Source: Alligator mississippiensis (taxonomy: Eukaryota > Chordata > Crocodylia > Alligatoridae). Taken from it: 64,000 nt of DNA. The stretch covers positions 51,308,882 through 51,372,881 of the forward strand of contig NC_081824.1 in the NCBI RefSeq assembly GCF_030867095.1. The letters are read 5' to 3'. This document shows positions 59,501-64,000 of this stretch, piece by piece (position 1 is the stretch's first letter; each line of letters opens with the position of its first letter). Both the position numbers and the translations under genes were made by a program. The notes beneath the pieces were generated by a model. The model made no database searches. It had not been told where the DNA came from and saw only the letters and a program-made list of their open reading frames with translations.

Positions 59501-62500
59501 CTCAGCACAAGGTTAAAATTATTACCACAATCGAAGAGTCTATCTTGATTTTCTGTCATATCAATGGAAGAAAGAAAAATCTGTCTCGCATCAGCCAGAC
59601 AATAAATCGGTCAAAATCATCACTACTTAAGAGACCATTGACTTTGAGTGAGTCCGCTAATGAAAATAAGTCTGCCATTTCAAAACAGAAGAATAATTTA
59701 GAAAACAAAAATCAGGAAGTTGGAGTAAAACTAGGTCAAGATGATACATGCAAAATAAAAGCCTGGTTTTGTGAATGTTTTTTGAAGTTTTCTTCTGAAG
59801 AGTCAGTAGAAAAACACATTTTTTCAGCAAATAGAATCTGTTATAAATGTGCGGTTTGTGGGAAGCTTGCTGAAAACTCAAGCATTATCAGTCTCCATAT
59901 GAGTCGGTTCCACGGAGGGGCACACTTGACTAATTTCCTTTTCTGGTGTCGAGCATGTAATGCAGATTTATCAAAAGAAGAGAATGTTATGGCACATGTG
60001 ACTGAATTTCATGGTGGACATGGTTACTATTTTGAGCAGGAAGAAGCTCTAGAAGATGAATCTATGCTATCTTCTGACACAGTTTGTAGTACCTCAGTTA
60101 AATGTGAAGAAACCGTTACTATCTCTATGGAGCAGTCCCTTGGGAAAAATCCCATTTTAGGAAAATGGCAGTGCCGCATTTGTGAGGAAATGTTTGATTC
60201 TGAAGGTAGTGTTAAAAAGCATTGCATGTCTTTAGAAAGCCATGAATTTCACAGGTATTGCTGTGGATTGTGCAAAAATCACTTTCGTAAAATAGAAACA
60301 CTATACCGACACTGCCAGACGCACCACAATCAACAAGTACAGGTTAAATATTATTGTGGTATTTGTGGGAATCTCTTTTTTGATGTTGAAGAAGAATTTC
60401 TAACACATTATAAGTCTTCCCATAGCATGGATTATATGTTTGTGTCTGACCAAACTGAAGCATCAATAAAAATTGAAGAAGATTTTTTGCCATTAGAAGA
60501 AGAAAACTATCTAAGCTGTGGCTGCCGAGAAGATTACATCTCAAAAGCAAGTAGAAAGATAGATTATGATATTTGTCTGAAAAACATGCTAAAAAAAGGA
60601 AATCTGTGGTTTCGCTGTTGCTTCTGTACAGCAACAGCACAAAATTATGCAGACTTGAATGACCACCTCAGCAGTCACCCAACACAGAAATGCAACCAAG
60701 AGATGTATGTTGTGAAGTGTAGTGCATGCAGCAAAAATTTTACTGATCTTAAGAGTGCCCATCAACACTATCATGATAAACATTGCTTCTTGCAGAAGCC
60801 TGATACAACACAGTTCAGTTCAAAAAAAGACAGCAATGTCTTCAAATTCACAGCAAGCGGTGCTTGTGTGAGTAAGAAGCCCGACAAACTGAAGCTTTCT
60901 GAAAAGTTTCCGAAAAGATCAATATCTCCCTCTTTAAAGGGACCCATAGATGGAAAGAAAGGAAGAAGTAAGAAAACGCATTCGCCAGAACCTAATGAAG
61001 GTATATGGAAATTCTTTGTATTTTTCATACTCTGTAGAAAAATCACTGCTGTAGTTCACTTGTATAGCAGTTGTTTAGTAGAACCTGTATTCTGTCATTA
61101 GTATTCTGTATTTTCAGTTCTTATTTTCAAAAAAAATTGGGGGAATTTTTCAGGTTTTATATTCCAAACTTAAAAACCAGGTTGAAATCAGGATAAAAGG
61201 AAGAAAAGAAAAAAATATTGGTTTAAATTGGGGAAAAAAATAAATTTGGGGGCGCTGAGAGCAAGTTTGCATTTGCACATGCACCCCATGGGTGGGAAAG
61301 TCTGTTGGGGAGAACCCTTCCCCCCCCAGCTCGGCACTGGCCCCGCACCACTCAGTGGCCCAGAACAGGGGGGCCAGTGCGGGGCCAGCTTTGGTGGGGA
61401 TGGACCCCTCAGGACCTTCATGCCTGCCCTGCAAGGTGCTGTCTAACCAGGGCAGGGCACAGGGCAGAGCTGCGGCTCGTCTGGGGGCGTGGGGAGGGTC
61501 TCGCAGCTCCCGCCACTGCACAGGTCCCACGAGGCACGGGGGGGCGTGTGAAAACAGGTTTAAATCAGTAAAAACCAAATAACTTCAGTTAAAAAAAAAA
61601 TCAAAAAAAATCAGGTAATTTATCGGTGAAATTTGGTAAAAACCAAAAATGCAGAAGACTATCTATCATGCACATCTCCAGTTTGCACACAGAAAAAATG
61701 GTTCCATTCATAGTTTTAAAGTTGTAATTTTAACTCTAAGAACTAAACTTGAACATTCTTTTTACTCCACCCTCACTACTTTATTGCTTCTAGAAACAAA
61801 AGCAAATAGCTGGTATAGGTGTGATTCAAGACTTGGCTTTGATGTCCAGATCAATGGAGCAGTGCTGAGTACTTCCAATTTTGTGATCAAGACAGACATA
61901 GAAACATACAGAGCTCCAAACAGACTTCTACATGGAGCAGTGTCAGTGCTACATATAAATTCCAAGTGACTAAAAAATCGCTAGGGAAATCATTCTGTTT
62001 AGTTTGATAGTTGGTAGGGTCAGAAGGGACCTGAGCAGATCATCAAGTCTGACCCCCTGCCATGGCAGGAAAGAGTACTGGGGTCAAACGACCCTGGCAA
62101 GGTGTTCACCCAACCTCCTCTTAAAGACCCCCAGGGTAGGAGCCAACACCACTTCTCTTGGAAGTTTGTTCCAGATCCTAGCCGCCCTGACTGTGAAGTA
62201 GCTCCTCCTGATACCTAGCCCGAGTAATATCAGTAGTAATAGTACTACAATAGTAGTAATAGTACTGACCATAATTCTCGTTTACAGTTATTTGGGAGTT
62301 TATTTTTGCAAACATGTCTGAAATTTAATGTTCAGTTTAAACAAATTTGGGTACACTCACAGTGTATATTTTATACAGTTGAAGACAGTGAGCTGCCAGA
62401 TTTTGACTACCTCAAGACCATGACTCACATTGTGTTGGTGGATTTAGACAATTGGGGAAGTTTTTTCACTCGTCTTCCGGCTAGCCTGAACCAAGGGACA

Positions 62501-63713
62501 TTTATCTGGGGATTTCAAGGTAAAGATTATTTCAGGAAACACCAATAAGTGCTTAACAAAAAGGCACAAATGGTCTAGTAGAGCTTTGTAGAACCAAGAA
62601 GGGCAAAGAACATGATCCTCTTCATACCCAGAGTTAGATCACTTGAATAAACCAACCTGGGGCAGGAGCCTATTCTCTGCTGTTTAAAGTTTCTTAAGTC
62701 TGTTGTTACAGCACTAATCGTAATTCTAAGTCATCCTGCTTGCGTGCTTAATTGGTGGAATAGGATGTAGCCTATGGAGTTAGCAGCAACCTACAAAAAA
62801 CGTAAAATGATGTATTGCAAATTATTAACATACTCATGCAACTGATAAAGAATACTATTATATGATAGCTACAAAATGCCCTTGCATTTTCTTTTAAATT
62901 ATTGAATAACCCTTTCATAATAGAAGTTTTCACTTCTGTGCATAATAAATAACACATAGCTGTGACCTGGAGAGTAGGAGGGATAATGGGAAGAGAACTG
63001 ATTTGAGGAATTTCCTTGGTGATTTCTGCATATTTTCTCTGACCAATAAGATACTTTGATTTACAGTATTAGGTGATCACAACTCTTATTGAGGGCTTTT
63101 TTCCTTCAGGCTGGCCCTTCTGGAAGCTTCAGTGTTTGGAACTATGGATATTATAAACAGAAACAGGCTGTACACATTTATTAAACTAATTATGCTAATC
63201 CCCTCCTCCCACCATTTAAATAGTTTTGTTGAAAATATATTACCCAGTTTTCTTGTGGGAATAACACTGCATGATAGTAACTTCAGATAAATTGCATTAA
63301 GCATTTTTTATTTTGGTGACGCAGTGATTTGAGATAAATTGAAATGGTTCATGTTTATAAATATGATGGCTTGTCCAGGAGTAACCAAGAAATTGATATA
63401 AAAACTAACTTGAAAAGTTTTACTGAGGGTCATAGGCAAGTTCTTTTGAGAATTCAGGATACTACTTTTGTCAATGTTTGTATTTAATAATACACCACAA
63501 TTGGTTAAAAAAAATGTTAGTAACTTGCTCTTTTTACTGTTGGCTTGTAATGACATGCATCTATTTTTGCTTCACTGTTTAGGAGGATGTAGCAACTGGA
63601 AGCCTCCAGATAAGTGCAAAATCTTTGATTATCTTAATAAGATAGGATGTTTCTTCCTTCATCCACGTTGTGGGACCAGAAGAGAAGCCGCAGACTTTGC
63701 ACTCTGCATGCAA
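20415..63713 (+). CDS. ZNF451: ZNF451, zinc finger SUMO E3/E4 ligase (11 exons, C-terminus beyond window)
   Basis: The spliced coding sequence joins 11 exons with consistent phases into 971 residues. Human ZNF451 has about 1060, so the last ~90 residues, including the C-terminal ubiquitin-interacting motif, lie beyond 64000. Visible parts: tandem SUMO-interacting motifs VQFV (22-25) and IDLV (37-40) around PLRP (29-32), with an acidic Ser-rich tail; a basic/coiled-coil-like segment (about 55-115); about a dozen C2H2-type zinc fingers (168 to about 805); SUMO-consensus sites such as IKIEE near residue 703; and a PIN-like segment (about 896-971). In the known protein the tandem SIMs bind donor SUMO on Ubc9 and promote SUMO2/3 chain elongation in the nucleus, notably at PML bodies and in DNA repair and transcription control. 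The identification is by recognition of family sequence. No frameshift or stop was found in any exon. Confidence 0.97.
20500..20955. mobile_element. Probable hAT relic just inside intron 1
   Basis: The right end near 20905-20955 (GAGACCCACTTTTGAG, then CATGAGTTGAAAAATGCTGC) looks like a hAT/Charlie terminus. The interior phrase CTGACCCGCAGCCCACTGC near 20549 also occurs, reversed and diverged, inside the hAT element at 10525-11108. The left end and target duplication were not found. Confidence 0.45.
24166..25038. mobile_element. Foldback hAT-type element with perfect 8-bp TSD
   Basis: The left end TAGGGGTGCACTGACAGAT and the reversed right end TACAAGTGCACCGATACAT form terminal inverted repeats. 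They are flanked by a perfect 8-bp duplication GTTTATAG (24158-24165 and 25039-25046). Inside, about 24262-24420 and 24690-24872 are long inverted arms sharing GGCAGGTGCTGCCCAGC and CATGGGATGGAGC, so most of the element can fold back on itself. There is no transposase frame. Confidence 0.85.
25098..25320 (+). mobile_element. hAT/Charlie-like left end
   Basis: CAGTGGTTCCTAACATTTTT followed by TTAGACTCAAGAAACCAC is a typical hAT left terminus. The right end was not identified, so the extent is approximate. Confidence 0.45.
25668..26246. mobile_element. Tigger/mariner-like MITE, 579 bp
   Basis: The left end TAGGCAGTCCTCGACTTAC and the reversed right end CAGGCAGCCCTCGGACTTGC are inverted termini next to TA, as in Tigger elements. 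Internally it repeats CGACTT phrases near both ends. It carries a small open frame (25814-26014) with repeated Lys-Ser-Pro steps and no transposase, so it is a non-autonomous derivative. Confidence 0.75.
27133..27584 (+). mobile_element. CR1 LINE 3' end
   Basis: A 5'-truncated CR1. The frame reads [15 protein letters not shown] and [20 protein letters not shown], the C-terminus of CR1 ORF2, after the [12 protein letters not shown] motif. There is one frameshift near 27235. It ends in CTATGAAACTATGAAAC, the CR1 3' repeat. Same subfamily as the copy at 6541-9245. Confidence 0.88.
27705..28420 (+). mobile_element. Possible LTR element
   Basis: It begins near TGTGACAGCTGAAATT. It has CAATAAATCTTTC near 28326 as a likely polyadenylation signal and a short C-rich tail after it, the order seen at LTR 3' ends. 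Termini and target duplication are not resolved. Confidence 0.3.
28955..29383 (+). mobile_element. CR1 LINE 3' end, second subfamily
   Basis: It reads [20 protein letters not shown] and [20 protein letters not shown], ending TGAATCTATGAAA. The wording differs from the 27133 copy and matches the long CR1 at 35166-37905, so two CR1 subfamilies are present in the same intronic region. Confidence 0.88.
30046..30129 (+). CDS. ZNF451: ZNF451 exon 2
   Basis: Residues 27-54, acceptor CTGTTTAG, donor CAT|GTGAGT, phase 0 at both ends. It encodes [20 protein letters not shown]: the PLRP inter-SIM linker and the second SUMO-interacting motif IDLV, followed by acidic residues and Ser 41/42, likely phosphorylation-tunable. 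With exon 1 it forms the catalytic module. Confidence 0.97.
30130..31264 (+). other. ZNF451: ZNF451 intron 2 (1.1 kb)
   Basis: Bounded by GTGAGT and TTAATTATAG. Mostly unassigned. It contains a tRNA-like SINE remnant at about 30890-30960 and an (AATA)n run near 31030. Confidence 0.8.
30890..30960 (+). repeat. Possible tRNA-derived SINE remnant
   Basis: GGGAGACTTGGTTTCAAAGT near 30922 resembles a pol III B-box region in tRNA-like SINEs. The A box is degenerate. Confidence 0.3.
31265..31390 (+). CDS. ZNF451: ZNF451 exon 3
   Basis: Residues 55-96, acceptor TTATAG, donor AAG|GTACGG, phase 0 at both ends. It encodes a Lys/Glu-rich segment including [12 protein letters not shown] and [11 protein letters not shown], predicted to be largely helical. 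This region is strongly conserved with human. Confidence 0.96.
32035..32264. mobile_element. Palindromic MITE related to the 17722 element
   Basis: Two arms of about 105 bp (32035-32150 and 32158-32264) are inverted copies sharing TTTAAAGAAGTAACCCC and CATGATTAAAAT. The termini GAGGGATCCTGG and, reversed, CAGAGATCCTGG match the ends of the 1-kb element at 17722-18723. A clear target duplication was not found (4 of 8 bases). Confidence 0.75.
32325..32450 (+). repeat. Possible tRNA-derived SINE remnant
   Basis: CCTAGGTTCTAGTCCTC near 32350 resembles a B box. The remainder is too diverged to classify. Confidence 0.25.
32780..34060. other. GC-rich, CpG-bearing island in intron 3, open on both strands
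   Basis: The base composition changes abruptly from AT-rich intron to GC-rich DNA. About 33540-33740 is a degenerate tandem repeat of GCCTC-TGCCGGC-type phrases. It leaves a 208-codon frame on plus (33354-33980, Ala/Ser/Gly-rich) and a 160-codon frame on minus (33404-33886, repeated Lys-Pro-Ala-Glu). The minus frame starts at GTG. A palindromic TGACGTCA (CRE-like) lies near 33879-33886. No known domain is visible. It is probably an inserted element, but I cannot assign a family. Confidence 0.45.
34801..34964. repeat. Foldback repeat with 47-bp arms
   Basis: Positions 34801-34847 and 34918-34964 are inverted copies with about four mismatches, both containing GCAGCCAGGCAGCTCC. The loop is 70 bp. 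The unit is GC-rich inside AT-rich intron and is likely the core of a small DNA transposon. Confidence 0.8.
35166..37905 (-). mobile_element. CR1 LINE, 2.7 kb, second subfamily, broken
   Basis: Read on minus from 37905: endonuclease ([47 protein letters not shown]), then reverse transcriptase ([40 protein letters not shown]). The catalytic box reads FAND where FADD is expected, so a catalytic Asp is lost. A stop follows the box. Several frameshifts separate the pieces. The 3' end at 35166-35230 carries the AGGGCTGGAAGGGACC motif. Its wording matches the copy at 28955. Confidence 0.9.
37960..38480. repeat. GC-rich repeat with a hAT-like right end
   Basis: It ends near CCCAAAATAATTGCCCGCCC (38461-38480), which resembles hAT right termini. 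Inside, ATTGGTCCCAAGA is repeated (about 38336-38375). The left end adjoins the CR1 and is not resolved. Confidence 0.35.
38885..39238. mobile_element. hAT-like right-end fragment
   Basis: It ends in GGCCATATTTTGCCCACCCC at about 39218-39237, the reverse of the common hAT left terminus GGGGTGGGCAAAATATGG. A short (CCTG)n run lies near 39160. The left end is not identified. Confidence 0.5.
42250..42430. repeat. Double-hairpin palindromic repeat
   Basis: The first hairpin has arms 42286-42312 and 42320-42345 (AGCTTTAGTTCAAG and its reverse) with a 7-base loop. The pairing extends outward, less perfectly, to about 42255 and 42375. The second, about 42383-42427, pairs GCACTTTAATTAGAGCGG with its reverse across a 9-base loop. 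It is likely a palindromic MITE. Confidence 0.7.
42780..43470. repeat. GC-rich block with imperfect direct repeats
   Basis: GGTCTGCACAGCC-type phrases near 43000 and 43068 are followed by similar GCCAGC-rich sequence, about 68 bp apart. It is probably the interior of a DNA transposon. No gene is supported. Confidence 0.4.
43480..43680. repeat. Unclassified DNA transposon end
   Basis: Repeated ACCAGTTTA/AAACCAGTTT phrases end in ATGTGTAATGTCTGTCCCTA, which looks like a transposon terminus. The partner end is not found. Confidence 0.35.
45500..45860 (+). mobile_element. Tigger/mariner-like fragment
   Basis: CCCATAGGAAATAATAAAAT near the left and AATCGGGGATCTACTGTA at the right are typical of mariner/Tigger non-coding ends. 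A second fragment of similar type follows at about 45990-46095. No transposase motif remains. Confidence 0.5.
47070..47181 (+). CDS. ZNF451: ZNF451 exon 4
   Basis: Residues 97-133 plus one base. Acceptor CCCTTCAG, donor CAG|GTAACT, phase 0 to 1. It encodes [20 protein letters not shown], which is nearly identical to the human protein, and ends in DQWLKMP. Confidence 0.97.
47482..48020 (-). mobile_element. Penelope-like element fragment, GIY-YIG end and 3' terminus
   Basis: On the minus strand it reads [20 protein letters not shown] followed by [27 protein letters not shown] and [12 protein letters not shown]. This is the GIY-YIG endonuclease C-terminal part of Penelope-like retroelements, with YVGET as the YIG motif. 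After the stop comes the element's 3' region with a hammerhead-like core (about 47589-47625, minus) and the terminus ending near GTAGCCGTGTTGGTCTAAGG. The copy is truncated inside the endonuclease and abuts the plus-strand copy. A (GGGCT)n run lies at 47686-47707. Confidence 0.85.
48021..48420 (+). mobile_element. Penelope-like element fragment, head-to-head partner
   Basis: On the plus strand it reads [13 protein letters not shown], then [20 protein letters not shown]: the Cys-rich segment and GIY-YIG start (about 48085-48275) of a Penelope-like ORF. At about 48290 the coding part jumps, by internal deletion, to the same 3' region as the minus copy: the hammerhead-like core at 48311-48342, then CCATTTGGGTTGGTCTAATA and CTTGTCTGCCT. 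The stem and core match the minus copy exactly. Confidence 0.85.
48311..48342 (+). ncRNA. Hammerhead-ribozyme-like core (plus copy)
   Basis: CTGACGA is followed by a stem GGGTT/AACCC with a TTTG loop, then GAAA and AGC-TT-GCT. That is the order CUGANGA, helix II, GAAA, short helix III, as in the type I hammerheads known from Penelope-like elements. Helix III has only two loop bases and one unpaired A precedes helix II, so activity is doubtful. The minus-strand twin lies at about 47591-47622. Confidence 0.55.
48425..48905. repeat. Unclassified DNA repeat with GTCGAAAC palindromes
   Basis: CGTCGAAACA at 48760-48769 pairs with TGTTTCGACG at 48787-48796, and the same ten bases recur at 48857-48866. 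The right end TTCTGTTTCGCACAGCCCTA looks like a transposon terminus. Confidence 0.4.
48913..49793. mobile_element. GC-rich LTR-like insertion
   Basis: It starts near TGTTGTTAGTTAGGCGGG and ends near CTTACATTATAACA, with TG..CA-type ends in AT-rich surroundings. The block CCCAAGCCTTGCAGAT near 48998 resembles a conserved block in the family L1 LTRs. The open frames here are by-products of GC content. Boundaries are not certain. Confidence 0.4.
50817..50982 (+). CDS. ZNF451: ZNF451 exon 5
   Basis: Residues 134-188 and two bases of 189. Acceptor ATACAG, donor AAGAG|GTAAGA. It encodes a Gly/Arg/Gln-rich linker with a duplicated six-residue unit ([12 protein letters not shown]) and the first zinc finger, [20 protein letters not shown] (Cys168, Cys173). 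Confidence 0.96.
50983..51473 (+). other. ZNF451: ZNF451 intron 5 (491 bp)
   Basis: Bounded by GTAAGA and a T-rich tract ending TTATAG. No repeat or further feature recognised. Confidence 0.85.
51474..51600 (+). CDS. ZNF451: ZNF451 exon 6
   Basis: Residues 189-231. Acceptor TTTATAG, donor AAG|GTAAGA. It encodes [14 protein letters not shown], identical to the human protein, and a zinc finger with Cys211, Cys214 and His227. Confidence 0.97.
51680..52146 (+). mobile_element. CR1 LINE 3' end
   Basis: An open frame reads [40 protein letters not shown] and [20 protein letters not shown]. It ends CTATGAATCTATGAA. The C-terminal frame is still intact, so this is one of the younger copies. Its 5' end carries two tandem copies of a 22-bp unit (51688-51709, 51710-51731). 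Confidence 0.9.
52185..52260 (+). repeat. Possible tRNA-derived SINE remnant
   Basis: GTAGCCCAGTGGATAGGAC near 52187 resembles an A box and AGGTTCTTGTCCC near 52217 a B box. The spacing is short, so it is a decayed copy. Confidence 0.4.
53142..53382. mobile_element. Small hAT-type element with perfect 8-bp TSD
   Basis: The left end CCAGCATTTCCCAACC and the reversed right end AGCATTTCCCAACC are inverted termini. The duplication TGTCTAGT flanks it (53134-53141 and 53383-53390). It is 241 bp and non-autonomous, with GTGTGCTGTGG repeated near both ends. Confidence 0.88.
55082..55235 (+). CDS. ZNF451: ZNF451 exon 7
   Basis: Residues 232-282 plus one base. Acceptor TCTTTCAG, donor AGTG|GTATGT. 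It encodes a zinc finger CPHC...HMSEKNH (Cys252, Cys255, His268, His274) preceded by QLIQCFA. Confidence 0.97.
55236..57235 (+). other. ZNF451: ZNF451 intron 7 (2.0 kb)
   Basis: About 55725-56285 is a GC-rich repeat whose left end TTAGGGGTTGGCAACATACA is hAT-like. Its right end is unresolved. The rest is AT-rich intron with nothing recognised. Confidence 0.8.
55725..56285. mobile_element. hAT-like repeat, left end recognised
   Basis: TTAGGGGTTGGCAACATACA followed by CAGGCTGGATCCAGCCCAC is typical of a hAT/Charlie left end. The interior is GC-rich. The 186-codon frame over it is not supported as a gene. Confidence 0.5.
57236..57383 (+). CDS. ZNF451: ZNF451 exon 8
   Basis: Residues 283-331 and two bases of 332. 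Acceptor TTACAG, donor CAG|GTTTGC. The donor keeps GT but is weak. It encodes [18 protein letters not shown] and a zinc finger with Cys314, Cys317, His330 and a final Cys335 from exon 9. Confidence 0.95.
57384..59354 (+). other. ZNF451: ZNF451 intron 8 (2.0 kb)
   Basis: It contains the Penelope-like terminal hairpin at 58236-58316. Positions 57660-58190 are purine-rich. Otherwise nothing is recognised. Confidence 0.8.
58236..58316. repeat. Penelope-like terminal fragment forming a perfect hairpin
   Basis: GTAGCTGTGTTGGTCTAAGG matches the terminus of the Penelope-like copy at 47485-47515. It is followed by a 20-bp arm (58268-58287) and its exact reverse (58297-58316) around a 9-base loop. It is a minimal head-to-head remnant without coding sequence. 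Confidence 0.75.
59355..61000 (+). CDS. ZNF451: ZNF451 exon 9 (large zinc-finger exon)
   Basis: Residues 332-880, 1646 bp. Acceptor AATTTAG, donor GAAG|GTATAT. It encodes roughly nine C2H2-type fingers in variable spacing, starting near residues 361 (CQNC), 469 (CEC), 496 (CAVC), 528 (CRAC), 603 (CRIC), 634 (CGLC), 665 (CGIC), 751 (CCFC) and 786 (CSAC). Between them are less conserved linkers. SUMO-consensus sites VKCEE (near 580) and IKIEE (near 703) are visible, and the end is Lys/Ser-rich. The frame is uninterrupted. Confidence 0.97.
61105..61650. repeat. Unclassified repeat, AT-rich ends and GC-rich core
   Basis: GGTTTAAAT and AAAAACC phrases occur at both ends in opposing orientation around a GC-rich core (61250-61550). 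It is probably a non-autonomous DNA transposon. Confidence 0.4.
62006..62222 (-). mobile_element. CR1 LINE 3' end, short
   Basis: The minus strand reads [20 protein letters not shown] then [16 protein letters not shown]. The 3' end carries GGGTCAGAAGGGACC. Same subfamily as 6541 and 27133. Confidence 0.88.
62379..62519 (+). CDS. ZNF451: ZNF451 exon 10
   Basis: Residues 881-927 plus one base. Acceptor TTATACAG, donor CAAG|GTAAAG. It encodes [20 protein letters not shown] then NWGSFF and [10 protein letters not shown], the start of a PIN/NYN-like fold. The strand with acidic residues Asp902 and Asp904 is typical of that fold. Confidence 0.96.
62520..63582 (+). other. ZNF451: ZNF451 intron 10 (1.1 kb)
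   Basis: AT-rich. No repeat or other feature recognised. Confidence 0.85.
63583..63713 (+). CDS. ZNF451: ZNF451 exon 11
   Basis: Residues 928-971. Acceptor CTGTTTAG, donor CAA|GTATGT, phase 0 at the end. It encodes [26 protein letters not shown] and ALCMQ, the core of the PIN-like domain, with strong identity to human. Confidence 0.95.
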
Positions 63714-64000
63714 GTATGTTATAATACTGTGTCTGGTTGCTGGTTATTTTGCTATTTGGAACAAGGTGGGTGGGAGATGATTAGGCCAATTAAATTGAGT
63801 TCATTGGTGGAATTTGCAAACGTTTTTGTTCAATATTAGAAAATATTGAAGCAGTGATAAGAGCAAAGTTTAGCCATTGATAAGTATTTATGAAAATCCC
63901 ATGCTGACAGTAAGTTTCATACCATTGTTCTTGTCCATGTAAATCATGCTAGTGCTTGCATCAAGATATATTTATTTTTAATGTTGTATATTAAGTTCAG
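63714..64000 (+). other. ZNF451: ZNF451 intron 11 (start)
   Basis: It starts GTATGT and runs to the window edge. The remaining one or more C-terminal coding exons lie outside. Confidence 0.8.

Larger units (their letters stand above)
61001..62378 (+). other. ZNF451: ZNF451 intron 9 (1.4 kb)
   Basis: It holds an unclassified repeat (61105-61650) with AT-rich flanks and a GC-rich core, and a CR1 3' end (62006-62222). The frame at 61649-61969 has no splice sites that fit the ZNF451 phases and no similarity to the protein, so it was not taken as an exon. Confidence 0.8.

Noticed and set aside
61649-61969. Possible extra ZNF451 exon in intron 9
   Set aside because: Exon 9 joins exon 10 directly in phase to give the conserved ELPDFDYL context. 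This frame has no matching acceptor and donor and no similarity to the protein.
1-64000. CRISPR arrays, operons, riboswitches or bacterial-type features
   Set aside because: The spliced gene, CpG-island promoter and vertebrate repeat families make this vertebrate nuclear DNA. No regularly spaced short repeats were seen.

Overview
This is vertebrate nuclear DNA carrying one host gene, spread over the right two thirds of the window. The repeats point to a crocodilian or, less likely, a turtle: many CR1 LINE copies of at least two subfamilies, hAT-type elements with clean 8-bp target duplications, solo LTRs, pogo/Tigger-like remnants and a Penelope-like element. The species call is an inference from repeat content.

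Positions 1-19740 hold no host exon I can support. They are a patchwork of repeats: CR1 pieces (1195-1440 and 6541-9245), three solo LTRs of one family (1469-2347, 3364-4265, 15155-16142), hAT elements (4315-5538, 10525-11108, 17722-18723), a Tigger-like DNA transposon cut by one of the LTRs (14118-16335), and two inverted copies of a roughly 600-bp repeat (about 11219-11868 and 13085-13690). Several insertions are nested.

A TATA-less CpG-rich promoter at about 19740-20500 leads into ZNF451, a SUMO E3/E4 ligase with many zinc fingers. Eleven coding exons lie on the plus strand (20415-20492, 30046-30129, 31265-31390, 47070-47181, 50817-50982, 51474-51600, 55082-55235, 57236-57383, 59355-61000, 62379-62519, 63583-63713). 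Their phases join without a break into 971 residues. The family is about 1060 residues long, so the C-terminal ~90 residues lie beyond the right edge. Exons 1-2 encode the tandem SUMO-interacting motifs that form the catalytic module, exons 5-9 the zinc fingers, and exons 10-11 a PIN-like domain.

The introns hold most of the remaining interest: a foldback hAT element (24166-25038), a Tigger-like MITE with a KSP-repeat ORF (25668-26246), a GC-rich island open on both strands (about 32780-34060), a 2.7-kb CR1 (35166-37905), and a head-to-head pair of Penelope-like fragments (about 47482-48420) with GIY-YIG endonuclease coding and hammerhead-ribozyme-like cores. I found no wholly new gene system. 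The best leads are the ribozyme-like motifs, a 24-bp micro-inversion inside one LTR copy, and the foldback elements.
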